64,000 bases of DNA. It comes from Pagrus major. Its lineage: Eukaryota > Chordata > Actinopteri > Spariformes > Sparidae. The stretch covers positions 11,477,664-11,541,663 of the forward strand of contig NC_133220.1 in the NCBI RefSeq assembly GCF_040436345.1, in the 5' to 3' direction. Below the pieces are notes generated by a model, which saw nothing but the letters and a program-made list of their open reading frames with translations, made no database searches and was not told where the DNA came from. Every line of letters begins with the position of its first letter. Position 1 is the stretch's first letter. Position numbers and translations under genes: made by a program. Shown here in pieces: positions 1 to 14,000 of the stretch.

Positions 1-1088
1 GTGTGAAACCACTGGATGTTTTTAACAAGACATCAGGACGTTTCCAGCTGTTTTGTGGCAGCAACCAGATATTTAAAAGGGGATTTGTGGAGCTGGAAGC
101 CGGTTGTTTGTTTACGTTAGCGACTCCATTTCCAAAATAACTTTAGCTGTTGTGGAAAATCCGACCCGAGTCCCTCCGACCCGAGCTTAAACCTAACCAG
201 ACCACGAGCACAGCGTTATCACATCATAAAACTGAACCTAATGAAATGTCAAGTTGCAACACATCCAGTTGGTGCACTTAGATGAGTGTTTGGCTGTGTT
301 TACTTGGGATTGATTGAAGATGTTATTTATTCACTCACACAGTTGATGATAAAACCATTGAGAGCTATCAAGGGATGTCAGATGAACTGTGAATGTGTGT
401 GGACTGATCGATGATTAAGCAGCACGGTATCACTTTAGAGATCAATCTGGCTGGAATTATGATCTTCACAGAGCAACATTTTCTATCAGCATCTGTCAGC
501 TCCGTCCTTTGCGTCCGGTGCTTGTTCACTCCCCTTGTGCTGTAATGAGTCGGAACAATGACGGCCAAACAGTGTACAGGAGGTGGACGCTGTCCAGTTG
601 GAGGCTGCCCTGTTGGCTTACATTCACACTCAACTTCTCCACTTTGATTGCACTTAATTGGTGTCCGTCTGTCGTTTTGATTGTAATGAGGATTCATGGT
701 TGTTGTTGTTGGGTTTCGGTATGTTTTCGCTGGTCAAGTACCGTGTTTTGCACAACATTCGGCCTAACTCCAAAGGGAAATGTGAAGCTAAAATCTGGCT
801 GCAGTTTTAACACCGCAGAGATTTGGGATGCTTGAGATAATGAGTCTAATTGATGGTGTAACGCTGCCGCACAGCATTGTGTCAGCACGAACATGTGAGT
901 GCACTTATGGTAAGCCACTCAAAAGTGCTTTTGTCAAATGGCTATTTAATACAATTTAATATGGAGGCGATAAGCTTTCAGGCCCCGGCACTGAGATCAT
1001 CAGAGAGTGTGAGGAGCGTTCAGGAGTTTCATTTTAGAAACGTTTTCATGGATATATATAAATCCAGATAAGCCAATGAAAATAACTT

Positions 1089-1092
<4 letters not shown>

Positions 1093-1122
<30 letters not shown>
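1093..1122. repeat. TA dinucleotide microsatellite
   Basis: About 15 uninterrupted TA units inside the upstream ppm1j intron. It is read directly from the sequence. Confidence 0.95.
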
Positions 1123-1123
<1 letters not shown>

Positions 1124-1799
1124 CATCATGTATAATTGATTATTGTCTTTGATGTAATAACTCTGTGATATTATAAATAATGCATGAATAAACAGATGTT
1201 AGGCGAGCGCAGTTGCTCAGGAGGAAAATCATTCAAAGCTCTCTGCTGATCATGAAGTGGATATGCAGGTATAGAGACGTTTACCAGAATAAGTTAATGC
1301 ACTTTGTTAGCGGTGACGCTTGAGAGAATCTACCACATCCATCAGCTTTACAGAGCTTATCGTGAGTTTCAGCTACTTGTTTAGCTCTCTTAGCCCACAA
1401 ACCTTATGTTTTGCTTTACTCACTGCTCTCATAGCTCTATTCAAGCAGCAGGCAACTATTTTGTCCAGAGGTCTCCGTAAAAATATCCACTGATGTCACA
1501 CATCAAAACGTTAAAGCGCTGTGGTCCCTCAGCAAAAATGTCCAGTGTTTTTACTATTAAAAATGTTGAAAAGCAGTCTCAAACTGCAGTCACTGGCGTG
1601 GCAACCTTCTCGCCTGTAACTCCACCACCATCCCCTTTGCCTCCCCATATGAAAGCCAGGCTATAAACATATGATGTGAACAAGATACGACACGTAGACA
1701 TGAGATTCACGAGATGGACAGAAACATAACTCCAGATGAATGATCATGTTGCTCTGTAATTGCTAGATGTCTAAAGGAGCAACTTTATGCAGATGACAT

Positions 1800-2640
1800 G
1801 ATAATGGTATGTTCACAACTTGTCTCTGCTGCCTCAAAGTTGCCAAAAAGATCGGTTATTGCAGGTTTTAAGTGGAAACAAACAATTTTCCAAGTGGTAT
1901 TATTGTTGGCGCTGCTTTGACAAAGACAACCAGATCTCTTTCAATTTTCCTCAGAGTAGCAACCACCAACAACACAGTATAGAGGGGGGTTCATTCATTC
2001 ATTAGTCTGAAATAGAGACGTGACTGTAGATAGAAATGGTGCTAGGCTGCCAGTCAGCCTTCATTTTCATGGGAAATTACGTGCCCAGTGGTTGTCTATT
2101 GCTAGTTTAAGTACATTTGTGTCCCGGAATAACTTTTTATTGCTTCATTATGTTGTTTTTATCGGACATGACGTAAGTGGGCAGAAATGAACTGAGCAGA
2201 TTAACAAAAGCAGTTTCAAGGCTTCTTTTAAGGAAGTTGAGGTGTGGATAGCTGCAACGTACTGTCATAAAAACAACCCTGATTGTGTTACCATGCATTT
2301 CAGTGGAAGGAAGATAATCAGTTACCTGGTATTAGTTTGTATTATTCAGTCCTGGACGCTATTCTGTGTCCGGATCCTAAACGGAGGGTTGGACACAGTT
2401 AACAAGCTGCAGCATGTTTTAATTACAACACCTGCATTATGTTCTGGACAAGTTACTGCAGTGCCTTTTACTATTGTACTGGGGATTTGTTTTTGTCAGG
2501 TCCTGCCTGTCAGTTTTCATTTCAGTATTGCACCACAAGGCCACTTCCTCTCCCCAGAAAGGAATTCAGAGTATGATTAGACTAATTCTTAATGTTTCAC
2601 GAGCTACAGATGACTTTGTGCCAGGAATGCAGTGTTTATG
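1800..2640. repeat. Dispersed repeat block, copy A
   Basis: This block shares many short colinear blocks with 5935-6460 in the same orientation. Examples are 'aaaaacaaccctg', 'gttaccatgcattt', 'attctgtgtcc', a shared 'attgtactggg' and 'cctgcctgtcagttttcat'. Spacing differs through indels. The two are either copies of one old dispersed element or an old duplication within the intron. The 112-codon frame at 2242-2580 lies in this repeat and is not considered a gene. Confidence 0.6.
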
Positions 2641-5139
2641 AAGCAGCCCGTCTCCACCTGATGTAGCATAGTATAGCAGCAACCAGGGATTCATCTTTTT
2701 CACATTTAATTTGAAGAAATCCTCTCAAACAGTCAACTCTTTTACTCTCAGATGTTTCTGTGTTTTGAGCAGAGGGATTAGATACACGCCAACAGGACGT
2801 AGTTTGTACTGACACTCTATATTGACCTTGTTATGTTTGAAGATGAAACCTAAAAAAGACATTTCGGACAGTTCAAATTAACGTAAGTTATCAAAAACCC
2901 AAAATCTAAAAGGATCATTTCAGAGGTGTCTTGATCTGCGTGTGATTGAACCACATCACTAAAACAGCCTTTCCTGAGTTGCAGGGGTTCATAGCACATG
3001 AGGTGATTTGCAACATCTTTAACCACAGCTTTCTGTCTTACTGCCGAATTTGTAACCCAAAACTATGACGTTAAAGGTTCCAGCAGCCACAATCTGAGAA
3101 TTTCACTGGAACTCTCGAGTTCCTCTTTTGAACTTTCCTTGCATAATAAACCGTAAAGTAGGAGAGTACAAACAGAACAACTCTGTTTTACCGAGCATGA
3201 CCGGCATGGTTTACAGTCACAAGCTGTGGAGACATATGACCAACAGAGTACGGTCACATTATAGGAAGGCTTGAGCTCCAGGTTTAGAGTCACATCCTCC
3301 CACGCAGCCGGGGTTAAGTTCAATTATAGCTCATTGAATGCATGTGACTGCTTTAAAAACAGAATAATTGCTGATTCGTTACCGTGGGAGGGGTGAAACT
3401 TCATTACACGGCAAACACGTAGAGAAACATTTAGTCTCATCTCAGAACAAGTGTTAAAGAGATATCCAGTAAGTGATTCACTTGAAGCCTTAGCAGGATT
3501 TTCTATCAGTATTGTATTGAACCCAATCGCTTGAACAAACGTTAGACAAGTATGTTTCTGTAAAACCACAGATGAGTTAAAACTGGATTTCTCCTCATGT
3601 TGCAACTTTCCCTTTGTTTAGGTTGAATTTTCACACACAGTGCTGTGCTTATGTTCTGTTAAGGTTTGGGCACAAAAACCACTTGGTTAGGGTTAGAAAT
3701 GCATCATGGTTTGGCTGAAAATACCTGTTTTGGTCTCTGATGAAGGTGGTCAAGCTTTACATGAAAAGTAGACAGTTTTGTTGCCACTAAAACCGCTGGA
3801 CATGTCTCCAGCCTTGTCGGATGTAATAATGCCACCACCTTCTCCGCCACCTCCTGCTACAACAACAGGTGGCTGATGTGAACATGACATTACCGTGGTT
3901 TGCAGAGACGTTATCTAATGCTAACATAATATCCAGGCGACTGGGCTGCAATTTCCAGCTGTGTTTGAGGCTGTAAAACCTAAACCTATCTAGACCGTTA
4001 GCACAGTCTTGTCATAAAATAAAATTGAAAATTGGGTGTAAAGAAACATGAAGTTTCAACATAAAGAAATGTAAAGTTGCAACATATCCGTGGTGTGCAG
4101 AAACATACATTGCCAACATGTATTCTACCGATTTCAAAAGCCACAGTGTGAAATTATCTTAGAGTAACATTAAAAGACATCACATCATAACAAGTATTAT
4201 GGTGGCCTTTTTTTTTTTTTTTTGTTAGCTCGTCTTACATAATGTTGGCCTCCAATGGCTGATGGAACAGATGCATCCATAACAGCAAAATGAAAAACAT
4301 ACTCTGTATTTGGTGCCAACTTCTGGCCTTGGCAGAAAGTTTACACGACAATCAGGCGACTTTAAATTCTTCTCTGTCATTAGTCCTAATGCAGGGAGCG
4401 CAGTGCAGGACACTGTGGTGCCTGTCCACTGCTTTCAACTGATTAGAAAGTGAAAGGGCTTTTTATAATCCAGATTTGGGCAGCAGTTGCATTTTCTGCT
4501 TCATTTTGCTGCTCTCTGATATCAGAGCCTTTGGCCAGCCAGCGACCATTTCATGCAGTGATTGTAATCAGCCGATGATTTGATGAGATTTCTACTTCTC
4601 TCGTCTCATTTCTTTGACTGCACATTTTCCCTTTTTCCCTCTTGCTGCCAGTATCCTTTTTTATTTTCAGTCTCACTCCTTTTCCCTTCTTCTGGTGATG
4701 TCTTTAGTAACTGATAACTGACTAATCCCTCCACTGCAGAAGTTTCTGAGGGAATCTTAATGACAAAGCTTGAATTGCTGGAATTGCGCAATAGGTATTA
4801 TGCTGTATTATCCAGCTAATGTGGCATTTATGGATAATTGAATGTGAAAATGTTACATAATATGCCAGCATGAGGTCCAAACTGCGGCTTTCCAAGTCAG
4901 CCTCATGTGGCAGCTTTGAGCGGATTTTTGTATGTCGTGGCCCATTTACTACAAATTATACATACATCACTACACAGTAATCATCCTGAAAAACATGCTG
5001 TTGTGTTTTAGATTTTCTGTCCCACTGTTCAAGGCAGTCATTGGTTTGCATTCACTTAAGTTAAGTATGAAGATCAATTAGCAGATGCTTGAAACATGCC
5101 TGAGTTGTGTAATCTGTGTCAAAGCTAAGTTTTCAGAGA

Positions 5140-5300
5140 AAAAGCTCCATAAACCCTCAGTACGCTACCTGCTGAGCACCAAACAGCAGACAGACACAGT
5201 TAGAAACTAGCTGGTGAGCGAAGTGGAGCATTAAGCAGCCAAAGACAAAGATATTTCCCTCAGCACTGATAATGCCATGTTGGTGCTAATCATAATTATT
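5140..5300. repeat. Dispersed repeat fragment, related to 7440-7690
   Basis: The text around 'gtggagcattaagcagccaaag' with a following 'agatatttccctcag' resembles the segment at 7440-7690 ('gtggagcattttgcttaaagc', then 'agatattttaatcag'). It looks like an old interspersed element. I cannot name the family from sequence alone. Confidence 0.4.
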
Positions 5301-5934
5301 GCTCCAGGACCACCATTGCACCTCACCAATCACCTTTTTGTAATGTGATAGCTTCGTGACTCGGGGGAAAAAGACAGCGGAAACATTCACATGGGAGAAG
5401 TTATCCTTTAAAAAATGTGTTGTGAAAGGGTCTATTTTAACCCAAACCCTCTTTGTTCCCTAAACCGACCCAAACACCGACAGAAAACTGAAAAGAAACT
5501 GAAACTAATGAGTGAACAGTATGATGATATGTCCCAAGTGGGATACAAACCTGAGTGAGAGTCCTACACCAACCCATTCAGCCACAACAACTTGTCCTTG
5601 ATGAGGGCTTTGTCACCTTTTGCTAAATTGTCCTGGGATAAACTTTAATTAAGATTCCAGGAACAACACCGACACAAGTTTTAAAGCTTTGACTTCACAA
5701 CAGCAGGATCGGTCCGTTGCAGTGATGGTCCCTTAACAATATTAATTAGGAGGTGTAGGAGAGCGAAGAAAGAGCAAATATATATTACTAGACTTTTAGT
5801 TAGCGAAATCGACGACAAAGTTTACAGCAGCTATAACATGACGATTTTTACGATAGAAATGCGTTCTTGCAGGTTTAAAGTGCAGGTTTACCACATCAGC
5901 TCAAACAGATGATGATACAGTATCAACATTTTTT

Positions 5935-6460
5935 CTACAACTTGCTTCCTCTGCCTCCATCAGGCCAAAAAGTTGTTATTGAAAGTTTGAGTACATGATT
6001 GACGTATATATGATGTATTTGTTTTTATTGAACATGTATGTGTTGAGAAAAAAAAGCAGATGAAGTCTTTATAAGCTTTGAGGAAGTTAAAGTCCAAGTA
6101 GCTGTATAAAAACAACCCTGTGACTGTATATCCAACACTCACTGTTTGTTACCATGCATTTAAAGGAAGTGGAGATTCTGTGTCCACATCCTAAATTGAT
6201 AGTGAGACACAGTTTACAAGTGGCAGCAAGTTTTAGTACCTGAATTATATTGGAGAGAATATTCAAACCACTGTAGTGCCTTTAATTATTGTACTGGGCA
6301 TTTGTTTTTTTTCTCCTGAACCTGCCTGTCAGTTTTTCATTTCGGTATTGCACCATGTTTCTTGCGAACATGACAAGCAACTTCCTCTTCCTGAAAAAGG
6401 AATGCGGAATATGACTCGACATATTCTGAAATCTTTGACAAGCTACAGATAAACACCTGG
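5935..6460. repeat. Dispersed repeat block, copy B
   Basis: This is the second copy of the block at 1800-2640, in the same orientation. It shares colinear segments including the one around 'cctgcctgtcagttttcat' and the following 'tattgcaccat' motif. Divergence is substantial, so the event is old. Confidence 0.6.
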
Positions 6461-6797
6461 TAGCCTGTCTTTCCACCACTGCATTGATACCTCCAGTGAA
6501 CCCGGCTGCAGCACACACCACGATAGATGCTGCGAGAGCACGAACCAGTGCATTACTCTAAAGCCATTATCCTCCACAGGCATCAGCTCATAATAAAAAA
6601 CACTTAATCCCTCCTACAAGTTCCCTCTGGGACATGACTGCATCCTGCCCCACTTTCTTTTTTTTCTTTTTCTTTTGCCTCACTCTTCGACTCTTTCCAT
6701 CTTTCAGGCTGCTATTATGTGTTCATGTGGTTAGAGCAAAGAGTATCAATCATCTGACTCCATTCTCACCTTTCTCCCGCGCCTCTTTCCCCATCAG

Positions 6798-8019
6798 GGT
6801 GATCAATGCGGGCAAGAGCATGCTGAACGAGGACCAGGCCTCTTGCGAGAAGCTGTTCGTGAAGAAGCCGAGCGGCAAACACCGCAACTCCACTCTGCAG
6901 GAGGACAATGGGGTGAGCGAAGGGCGAGGTCCCTAACATCAGAACAGGAGTCAGTGAATGAGGAATGACGTGTCTGATCAAAGGCTGGAAGCTCCAATAA
7001 ACAATCAGTGATCATGTTTCTAAATCTGACATCAGTGTACTCCTGTAGCTGTAGTGCACTGAAATTATAGTTGTATCTGTATATGAATTGTAGTCATCTG
7101 ATAGTGTTGTTGTATTCTATTTAGTACTGATGGATTCACCTTGTTACTTGTTATTGCCCTCCAGTCCTTGTGGTTAGGCCAGGTAGGTTAAAAAAATATA
7201 GATGATCTTGAGCCTTATAGTGAAGATGATTTAACTGCAAAGACCCAAAACAGACCCTGTAAATAACGGTCCCATTTAGAATAAAATAGACAATGAAACA
7301 GGGCATGTTTCTGACAAGTCACTACCATGTTATGTTCCCAGATTCTTGGTCAGATCAGATCAGCATATCCTCCCCAGCTCCATCCACTCATCCAAATATG
7401 GTCACTTCTGGCTCCAAAAACAACGCGATGACGGCCATAATGCCAAACTCGCAGCTTATAAACAGTAGTACACAACCATTAAAAGGCAGACAGAGACATT
7501 TGGCAACTTGGTTGTGAATGTAGTGGAGCATTTTGCTTAAAGCTAAAAGGCCAGATATTTTAATCAGGGGTTAGTGGAAACTGAAAACACAGCTAAAATA
7601 AATTAAATAATAGACTTCCATTTATGAAGTGGCAACAAACTCGACTGCAAATGAACACTAATGTTGCTCCTTATCTGCAGAATGTGTAAAGTAGGCAACT
7701 GAGTGCTAATGGTTTGAGCATTTCAACAGAAAAGGTAACAGTATGTTTATTTTTCCACTAGAAGGAATAATTTTCCACTCAGTTATTTCAGGTGTAAAGT
7801 TCCAGATCTGGTTGACCAATGTGGGATCGTGCACAATGATTCATTCTCTTAACATAATTTTAAAAAATGCACACACACCCAACAGGTTTGCCCTGTTGAT
7901 CTGGTGTTTCATGAGACTGCATCCGTAAAGTAAAGTGTTACTCAGTGATAGTAGTCCTGTAATAGTTTTATCAGGTTTACTCTTCAGGTCAGTAAATCTG
8001 TTGTACTACTACGCCTGTG

Positions 8020-8067
<48 letters not shown>

Positions 8068-11000
8068 TCATGCTTGTCTTTGATGTGGTGTAAATGAATT
8101 ACATCATCCCTTTTGCACCCTTCCCCCTCTTGAGTCTGGCATCAGAGGAGTAAAGCCTGTTCATCTGTTAGTCAGTCAGGCCAACCCAGCATGTAAACAT
8201 GTCCGCCAACACAAAGGTGGCAACGCCTTCCCATTAGCCATTATATCATGCAGCAAAGTCCCACACAACTGCAGGTTAAAATTACTCCAAATTCTTTTTT
8301 CTTCTTTTTTGCACTTTTTAGACTTGAACAGTTTCATATAAGATCGTTCCAAGTAAAAGCTCACAATAAGATTTTTATCTTTTGCAAACTATCCTCATAA
8401 TATTATAATCTAGATTTACTGAAATTGTGGTTCAGTAAAACCTGAAATGGGAGAAAACATATTGCTTAGCATTACAAATGTCACCAGCTTTAGTCCCAGA
8501 GCCTGTAAACCCTCACAAATCTGTGCCTTCTGCTCAGAGATGTAATCTCATGGGAGATTTTTCAGACGTAACCACAGGAATTATTACTTTCCTATTATTT
8601 CCTATAATACTACAACATTTTTTAGAATACATTTTTGTGTTTGTATACATTTTTAAGGATGGCACAGGAATCCCTCTTCACTTCTGGGGCGTGTTTGATG
8701 GACATGCAGGTTCTGGAGCCGCCATCATGGCCTCCAAGCTTCTTCACCGCCTCATCAGAGACCGTTTGGGAGAAATCTGCCACTTGCTGGAGAACCCCAA
8801 CAGCGCTCCTCCAATCTGCCTGGCCAAGAACGGCAGCCCGTACCAGGCTGACACGAAGAAGGGAGCCTCCCAGGAACCAGAAGACCCAGATGCTATCAGC
8901 GACTCCACAGTACGCTTTCACATGGAGAAGGCTGTCAGCCTGGAGGGTCTGGTGGTTGGAGTCATAGAGACCGCCTTCTCACAGATGGTGAGCAGATGAT
9001 AATCAACAATCTTTGTGAGAAAACAAGAGAGCAGTGCTTTGCATATGTTTAGAAGTAAAAGGCATATTTGCACATTTTGCATATTAGTTATGATTTGTGC
9101 CAAAGGTCAACAAAGGGAGAAAACAAGGTCTTATTCCCCTGGCCCCAGAGGGAGTCTGTCGGTCTGTCTTTGCACAGTTCGGTTGGTCCATCACTTTGGT
9201 CCAGATTGAAATATCTAAAATACTTTTTGATGGGTTTGTCATAAAATTAGGTACACATATTAATGGTGCCCAGAATCCTTATAACTTTGGTGTTTCCTCA
9301 ACTTTGCCTGTAGCGCCACCTTTTCCAGGGAAGTATCTCAACCTCTACTGGACAGAACTGGCACCAAATTCATCATTCATAGTTCCCAGATTTTCCATCC
9401 TAGCAACTTTGGGTTTCATCTGACACCACGATGAGGTTGATATTTGTGGCTTTGGAGTTAAATATCTCAACAGCTCTTGGATGGATCACCATTAAATTTG
9501 GTACACTCATTATTGCCATCCACAGGATGAATTGTAGTAATTAAGGTGATCCCTTAACATTAAAATTTGCAAGAATTCTGCATTGAAATAAAGTAAAATC
9601 CCCAAGTTTACCCAAGATAACTGTGTGATATTTGGTCACCCATTGCTACTTCCAGGATAGGGAGGTAGAATAAATGTGACATGTATTTATATATAATAAA
9701 ACTTTGACTCATTTGCCAAAACCAGTGTTTATTCGCCCAAACAGCTAGTAATATTAGCTGTAAGCTCGTGAGCAACGAGTCTGTGTCTGCATGTTTAAAT
9801 TCAGGTCAACTCTCATTGAACTCAGCACTCACCAGAGACTCCGGTTCTTCCTCTTCTTCTTCCACATCTCCTCTCTAACGTTGCGTTCATGAAGTAAAAT
9901 TCATTTCCCCTCCAGCTCCAGTAAGGAGTCTACATTACAGTACATTAACCACGACAATGGAGGTCACCTCCGCAGATCACTGCTGCAGCTAGGTTGATAA
10001 ACAGCAGTGAAGATAAATCCACTTCTTGATCCCAAAACTTAAAAAGTAATCTCTGAGCCGTCCTCCTGTCTATAAGCGGCTCCGGATCAGAGCAGAATCC
10101 AGTATGACTCCAGGTGTTTATTCCTCCAGAAGGTCTGGCTTTGCACCGGATTCCCTCCTCCGGAGCTGGCCGGCTCTGAGCAGCTGCAGAGGCTTTTGTT
10201 TTGATCAAGAGACCCTTCACACCAGAACTTACATGCAGTGTGTTTACTTTCCATTCAGCAACATCCTCAAGTAAAAACGTCACTTTTTCTAATTCTGGTT
10301 TAAGACCAGAATGCCTGCAAAACTAATGACATTCCCATCAGCCTCAGCTGTACTTTGTGTTTATACCTGCTGACACGCTAAACTAAGATGGTGAACATAC
10401 TGCAGTAAACATCATATGTGCGAAACATCAACATGGTTAAATTGTGAGCATGTAATCTAATTTTGACATTGTGCTCAGAGCACATCTGTGCTCAAACACA
10501 CAGTCGACTGATAATTCTTAATCTTGATCTCTTCCTGTCTGTGGTGAGTATCTAAAATTAAGAATTCAAATAGGCGCAAATAGGCTGAATCTGCTCAGCG
10601 ACGTGCAGTTAGGAAGCTGAAAGCGAGACTTCTCTGATGCAACCACCGTCTGGTTTAGATGATGCTGATAAAAACCCACAGCTTAGGTAATGTATTCTTC
10701 AAAGCCTCCTTGTTTCTCTCCATTAGCACTGCTTTTGTTTTGAGCATGAATATTTATGAAGAAAATAATGAGCTGTTCTGGGTGATGAGAGGCAAAGTGT
10801 GCACTTACAGCGTGGAGGTTTTCTGCCCTTTCGGTTTTACTTTGATATTTTTCTCTCTTTATTTCAGGATGACCTGATTGAAAAGGAAAAAGCGTCATAC
10901 GCCATCTCCGGTGGGTGTTGTGCCTTAGCTGCCATTCATATGATGGGGAAACTCTACGTAGCCAATGCTGGAGACAGCAGGTGAGAGATCTGGAAATACT

Positions 11001-14000
11001 TCCCACTGCAGGCTACAGGATAAATGAAATGACTGTAATTTACCCTCCAAGTGTATGCACCTTTTTACTCACGGGCAATCCTCTTAGACACAGTAGCTCT
11101 TTGTGCCCCCTGGGGTTCACTGTGCATACTGCAGCATGATACGAGCTGTAGGTGTTAAATAAGGTTCTGCCTGTGTGAATCTCCTCCCTCTCTCTCTCTT
11201 TCTCTCTGCAGGGCCATAATCATACGAAATAATGAAGTCATTCCCATGACTAATGAATTCACACCGGAGTCAGAGAGACAGCGGCTACAGTATCTGGTAT
11301 TCTTTCATCCTCTATGTTTCAGATGAGATTATTCAACACATATATTAATTAAATGCGTGTTCAAGGGGGGCTTTATAACCTTGTGACTGCATATAAAGCG
11401 TTAAAAAGATCTTTGATTTTTATTTGTCCACAGTAAAGTGAGTTGATACATAGACAACCTGAAGCAGAGGGAGGAAATCCTGTTCATCGGTTGCTTGATT
11501 TAGTTGCCGGTTGTAGTTATGAGTCACAGAGTGGGTGGATGATGTTCGCTGCTAAAAACGGGGAGCTTTTTTGTGCAGCATGTACTGCAGGCCCTCTGTT
11601 ACGCACGCAAATCTTTTCTTTTCGTGCTTTAGAAAAACCTCCGCTTCCTGACATACAGTTAGGCTTCTTAAGTAAATCTTTTTATTCTGCAGTTTAATGC
11701 GACCTGCCCCATTTTGTGTGTCATTACAGGGCTTCCTGAGGCCGGAGCTCCTGGGAAACGAGTTCACTCACATTGAGTTCCCTCGTAGGATCCAGCACAG
11801 CGAGCTGGGCAAAAAGATGCTCTACAGAGACCACACCATGACTGGCTGGTAAACCTGGAGGTCCTTTTTAATCACATCTCCGACAGTTAATCACTTTTCA
11901 TAAACACTCCGTCCTGTAATTATTCAGAACAGTTTGGTTGTGGAGTGTTTACGAGAATTGAAGCAGGATTTCCAAACAAGGCCTTAAAATAACTATGTTC
12001 ACCCAGAAATGAACATTTAGCCATTATTTACTCACCCTCAAGCCAGTGGAAAGTTTTACGACAAACACTTCTGGAGCTTCACGGCAAAAGAGTGTTGCAG
12101 CATTCTTCTAAACAACTGAAGTAGATGGGGACTTGTTTTAAAATGCAAAAAAGCAAACATAAAATGTTTCCATACAGCTCAATGCGGTGTAATCCAAGTC
12201 TCTGGAAGCCCCCGAGATCCCAGATTTATTTGAAAAGACATTATTTACACACTTCTTAAAGCTGAAGTCTTCACTCTCGCTGCTGAACTAAAAGCATTAG
12301 CGTGCATCTGTCTACAACAAGCTCGACCATGTTGAGCTAAAAATGGTACGTCACAATTTCCCAGAGCTTTTGTTCGGTTGAAAACTCAAAGCACATCAGT
12401 TTTCTATGATAAAAAAAAATTAAAATTTGCAAATTATTACAGTTGAGGTGATCTATATTTTAAATAATGAACTAGTTATTTTTACGACCCCGAAGCAACA
12501 TTTTAGGGTCATTAAGTAAATGAAAGAAAACAAAGTACACACAAAATGGTGTGGATGGTGGAGGAAGGGAGGAGGGAAGGTTTTTGTAGTAGGTTCAGCT
12601 GCCACTTATTGGATGTATGGCAAAAAAAAAAACAGAAGCCAAGTACACAGAAAATGACACTGGTTATAAAAGATATCAAAATTGTTGCTAAATAACTTTT
12701 CCTGACATCTTTTTTCAGGAACTTAATCTGAGATCTGTTGGTTGTGTGTTGTAGGGCTTATAAGACAATCGTTGAAGATGATCTGAAATTCCCCCTGATA
12801 TACGGAGAGGGCAAAAAGGTAAGAAACTAGAAAAAAAACAAAACAATATATTTCACTTGATGTAGACGATTGTTTTCTACATAGGTATTCTAATTAAATA
12901 TAGATTCACAGGTCATTTCTATTTATTTTCCAGTCTGTAGGCAGATAATTACAATTATGAAGCATTTTCACATCTATACGCTTTTTGTTAGATTGTGCAG
13001 AGTCTGTGTGGGCGGAAACGAGACCTGCTTAACATTTTCATTATTGTCTGAGAGAACACGGTCTTCATTTAATAATCCTCCCTAAGTGGATTTTCCAAGA
13101 ACTGAACTACATGCTGAAACAGTAACCTATATTATTATGTGTGTGCGTGTGTGTGTGTCACAGGCACGTGTCATGGCGACAATCGGAGTGACCCGTGGGC
13201 TGGGAGATCATGACCTGAAGGTGTACAACTCCAACATCTACATCAAGCCCTTCCTGTCCTGCGTCCCTGAGGTGAGCGTGAGGAGTCAGAAGCAGCTCTG
13301 GTTGTCAGCGCTGCCTGAGGACTCGACTCTGCAGCGCTGCTTTAACCATCGTGGAGCCTTTCAGATACAACTGAGCAGCTTTTTGGCCCTGGGCCTCACT
13401 TAGTTGGCTGTGAGGCTCTTTTGCTCACAGATGCGTCTCATAATATTCCTTTGTGCAGGCTCAGATTTGGTGCAAAGAAGCAGAAAAATGTACTCCAGCA
13501 GTCATTTCACCTTTTATTTTGGGATATTTTACATAACAAAGGGAAAACAAACATCAACAAAGCACGGGAACCGAGCGGGGTTTCCAGTTTTTACTCTACA
13601 CTCCGTATTATGACATGAAAAAAGGTGTTAAATTTCTCCTTCATTTTTTTTATTTCATTGATTGTTTCAAGGTTCAGCGTGTACAATGCGGAGGATCTAT
13701 TGGCAGAAATAATATGATCTTAACCATAATCAAATCATAGTTATGTTTTCATTAGTGTATATTATCTGAAACCTTTAGCGGGTCCTCTTCTACAGAGAGG
13801 CACTGGAGAGGGCCTCTTGCATTTTTAGCAGCCAGCATAGTTTCTCCTACATGTTTGGAAAGGAGGCACGGGGGAAGGATTTGTTTTCCCAGGATGGCAA
13901 TGGAAAGTCACATTTGTTCATCCAATCAAAGTGAACAAACGTTCTTGACGTCAAACCCATAAAGGGTCTGCTATCATTGCATTATTCTGATGCCATCCTA

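Larger units (their letters stand above)
1..6797 (+). other. Upstream intron of ppm1j (repeat-rich, noncoding)
   Basis: No coding exon could be supported here. The first ppm1j exon in the window opens mid-codon at 6798, so an upstream exon must carry the N-terminus, and nothing before 6798 encodes the expected PPM1H/J/M N-terminal segment. That exon must therefore lie left of position 1. The stretch holds a TA microsatellite (1093-1122), a pair of related diverged blocks (about 1800-2640 and 5935-6460), another loosely related pair near 1-280 and 3760-4110, and a copy of a dispersed repeat near 5140-5300. The short ORFs are not conserved in any way I recognise. Confidence 0.6.

Noticed and set aside
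2242..2580. 112-codon open frame on the plus strand
   Set aside because: It lies in a dispersed repeat whose second copy (5935-6460) does not keep the frame.
8622..8967. Alternative-frame ORFs over the ppm1j exon at 8658-8987
   Set aside because: The true frame encodes VFDGHAG and joins its neighbours in phase; the others are shadows.
9097..9423. 108-codon open frame in a ppm1j intron
   Set aside because: It overlaps an interspersed repeat, has no recognisable domain and no splice context.
9770..10330. GC-richer segment with a 112-codon antisense frame in a ppm1j intron
   Set aside because: Resembles multi-copy fish repeat text rather than a gene; not certain enough to list as an element.
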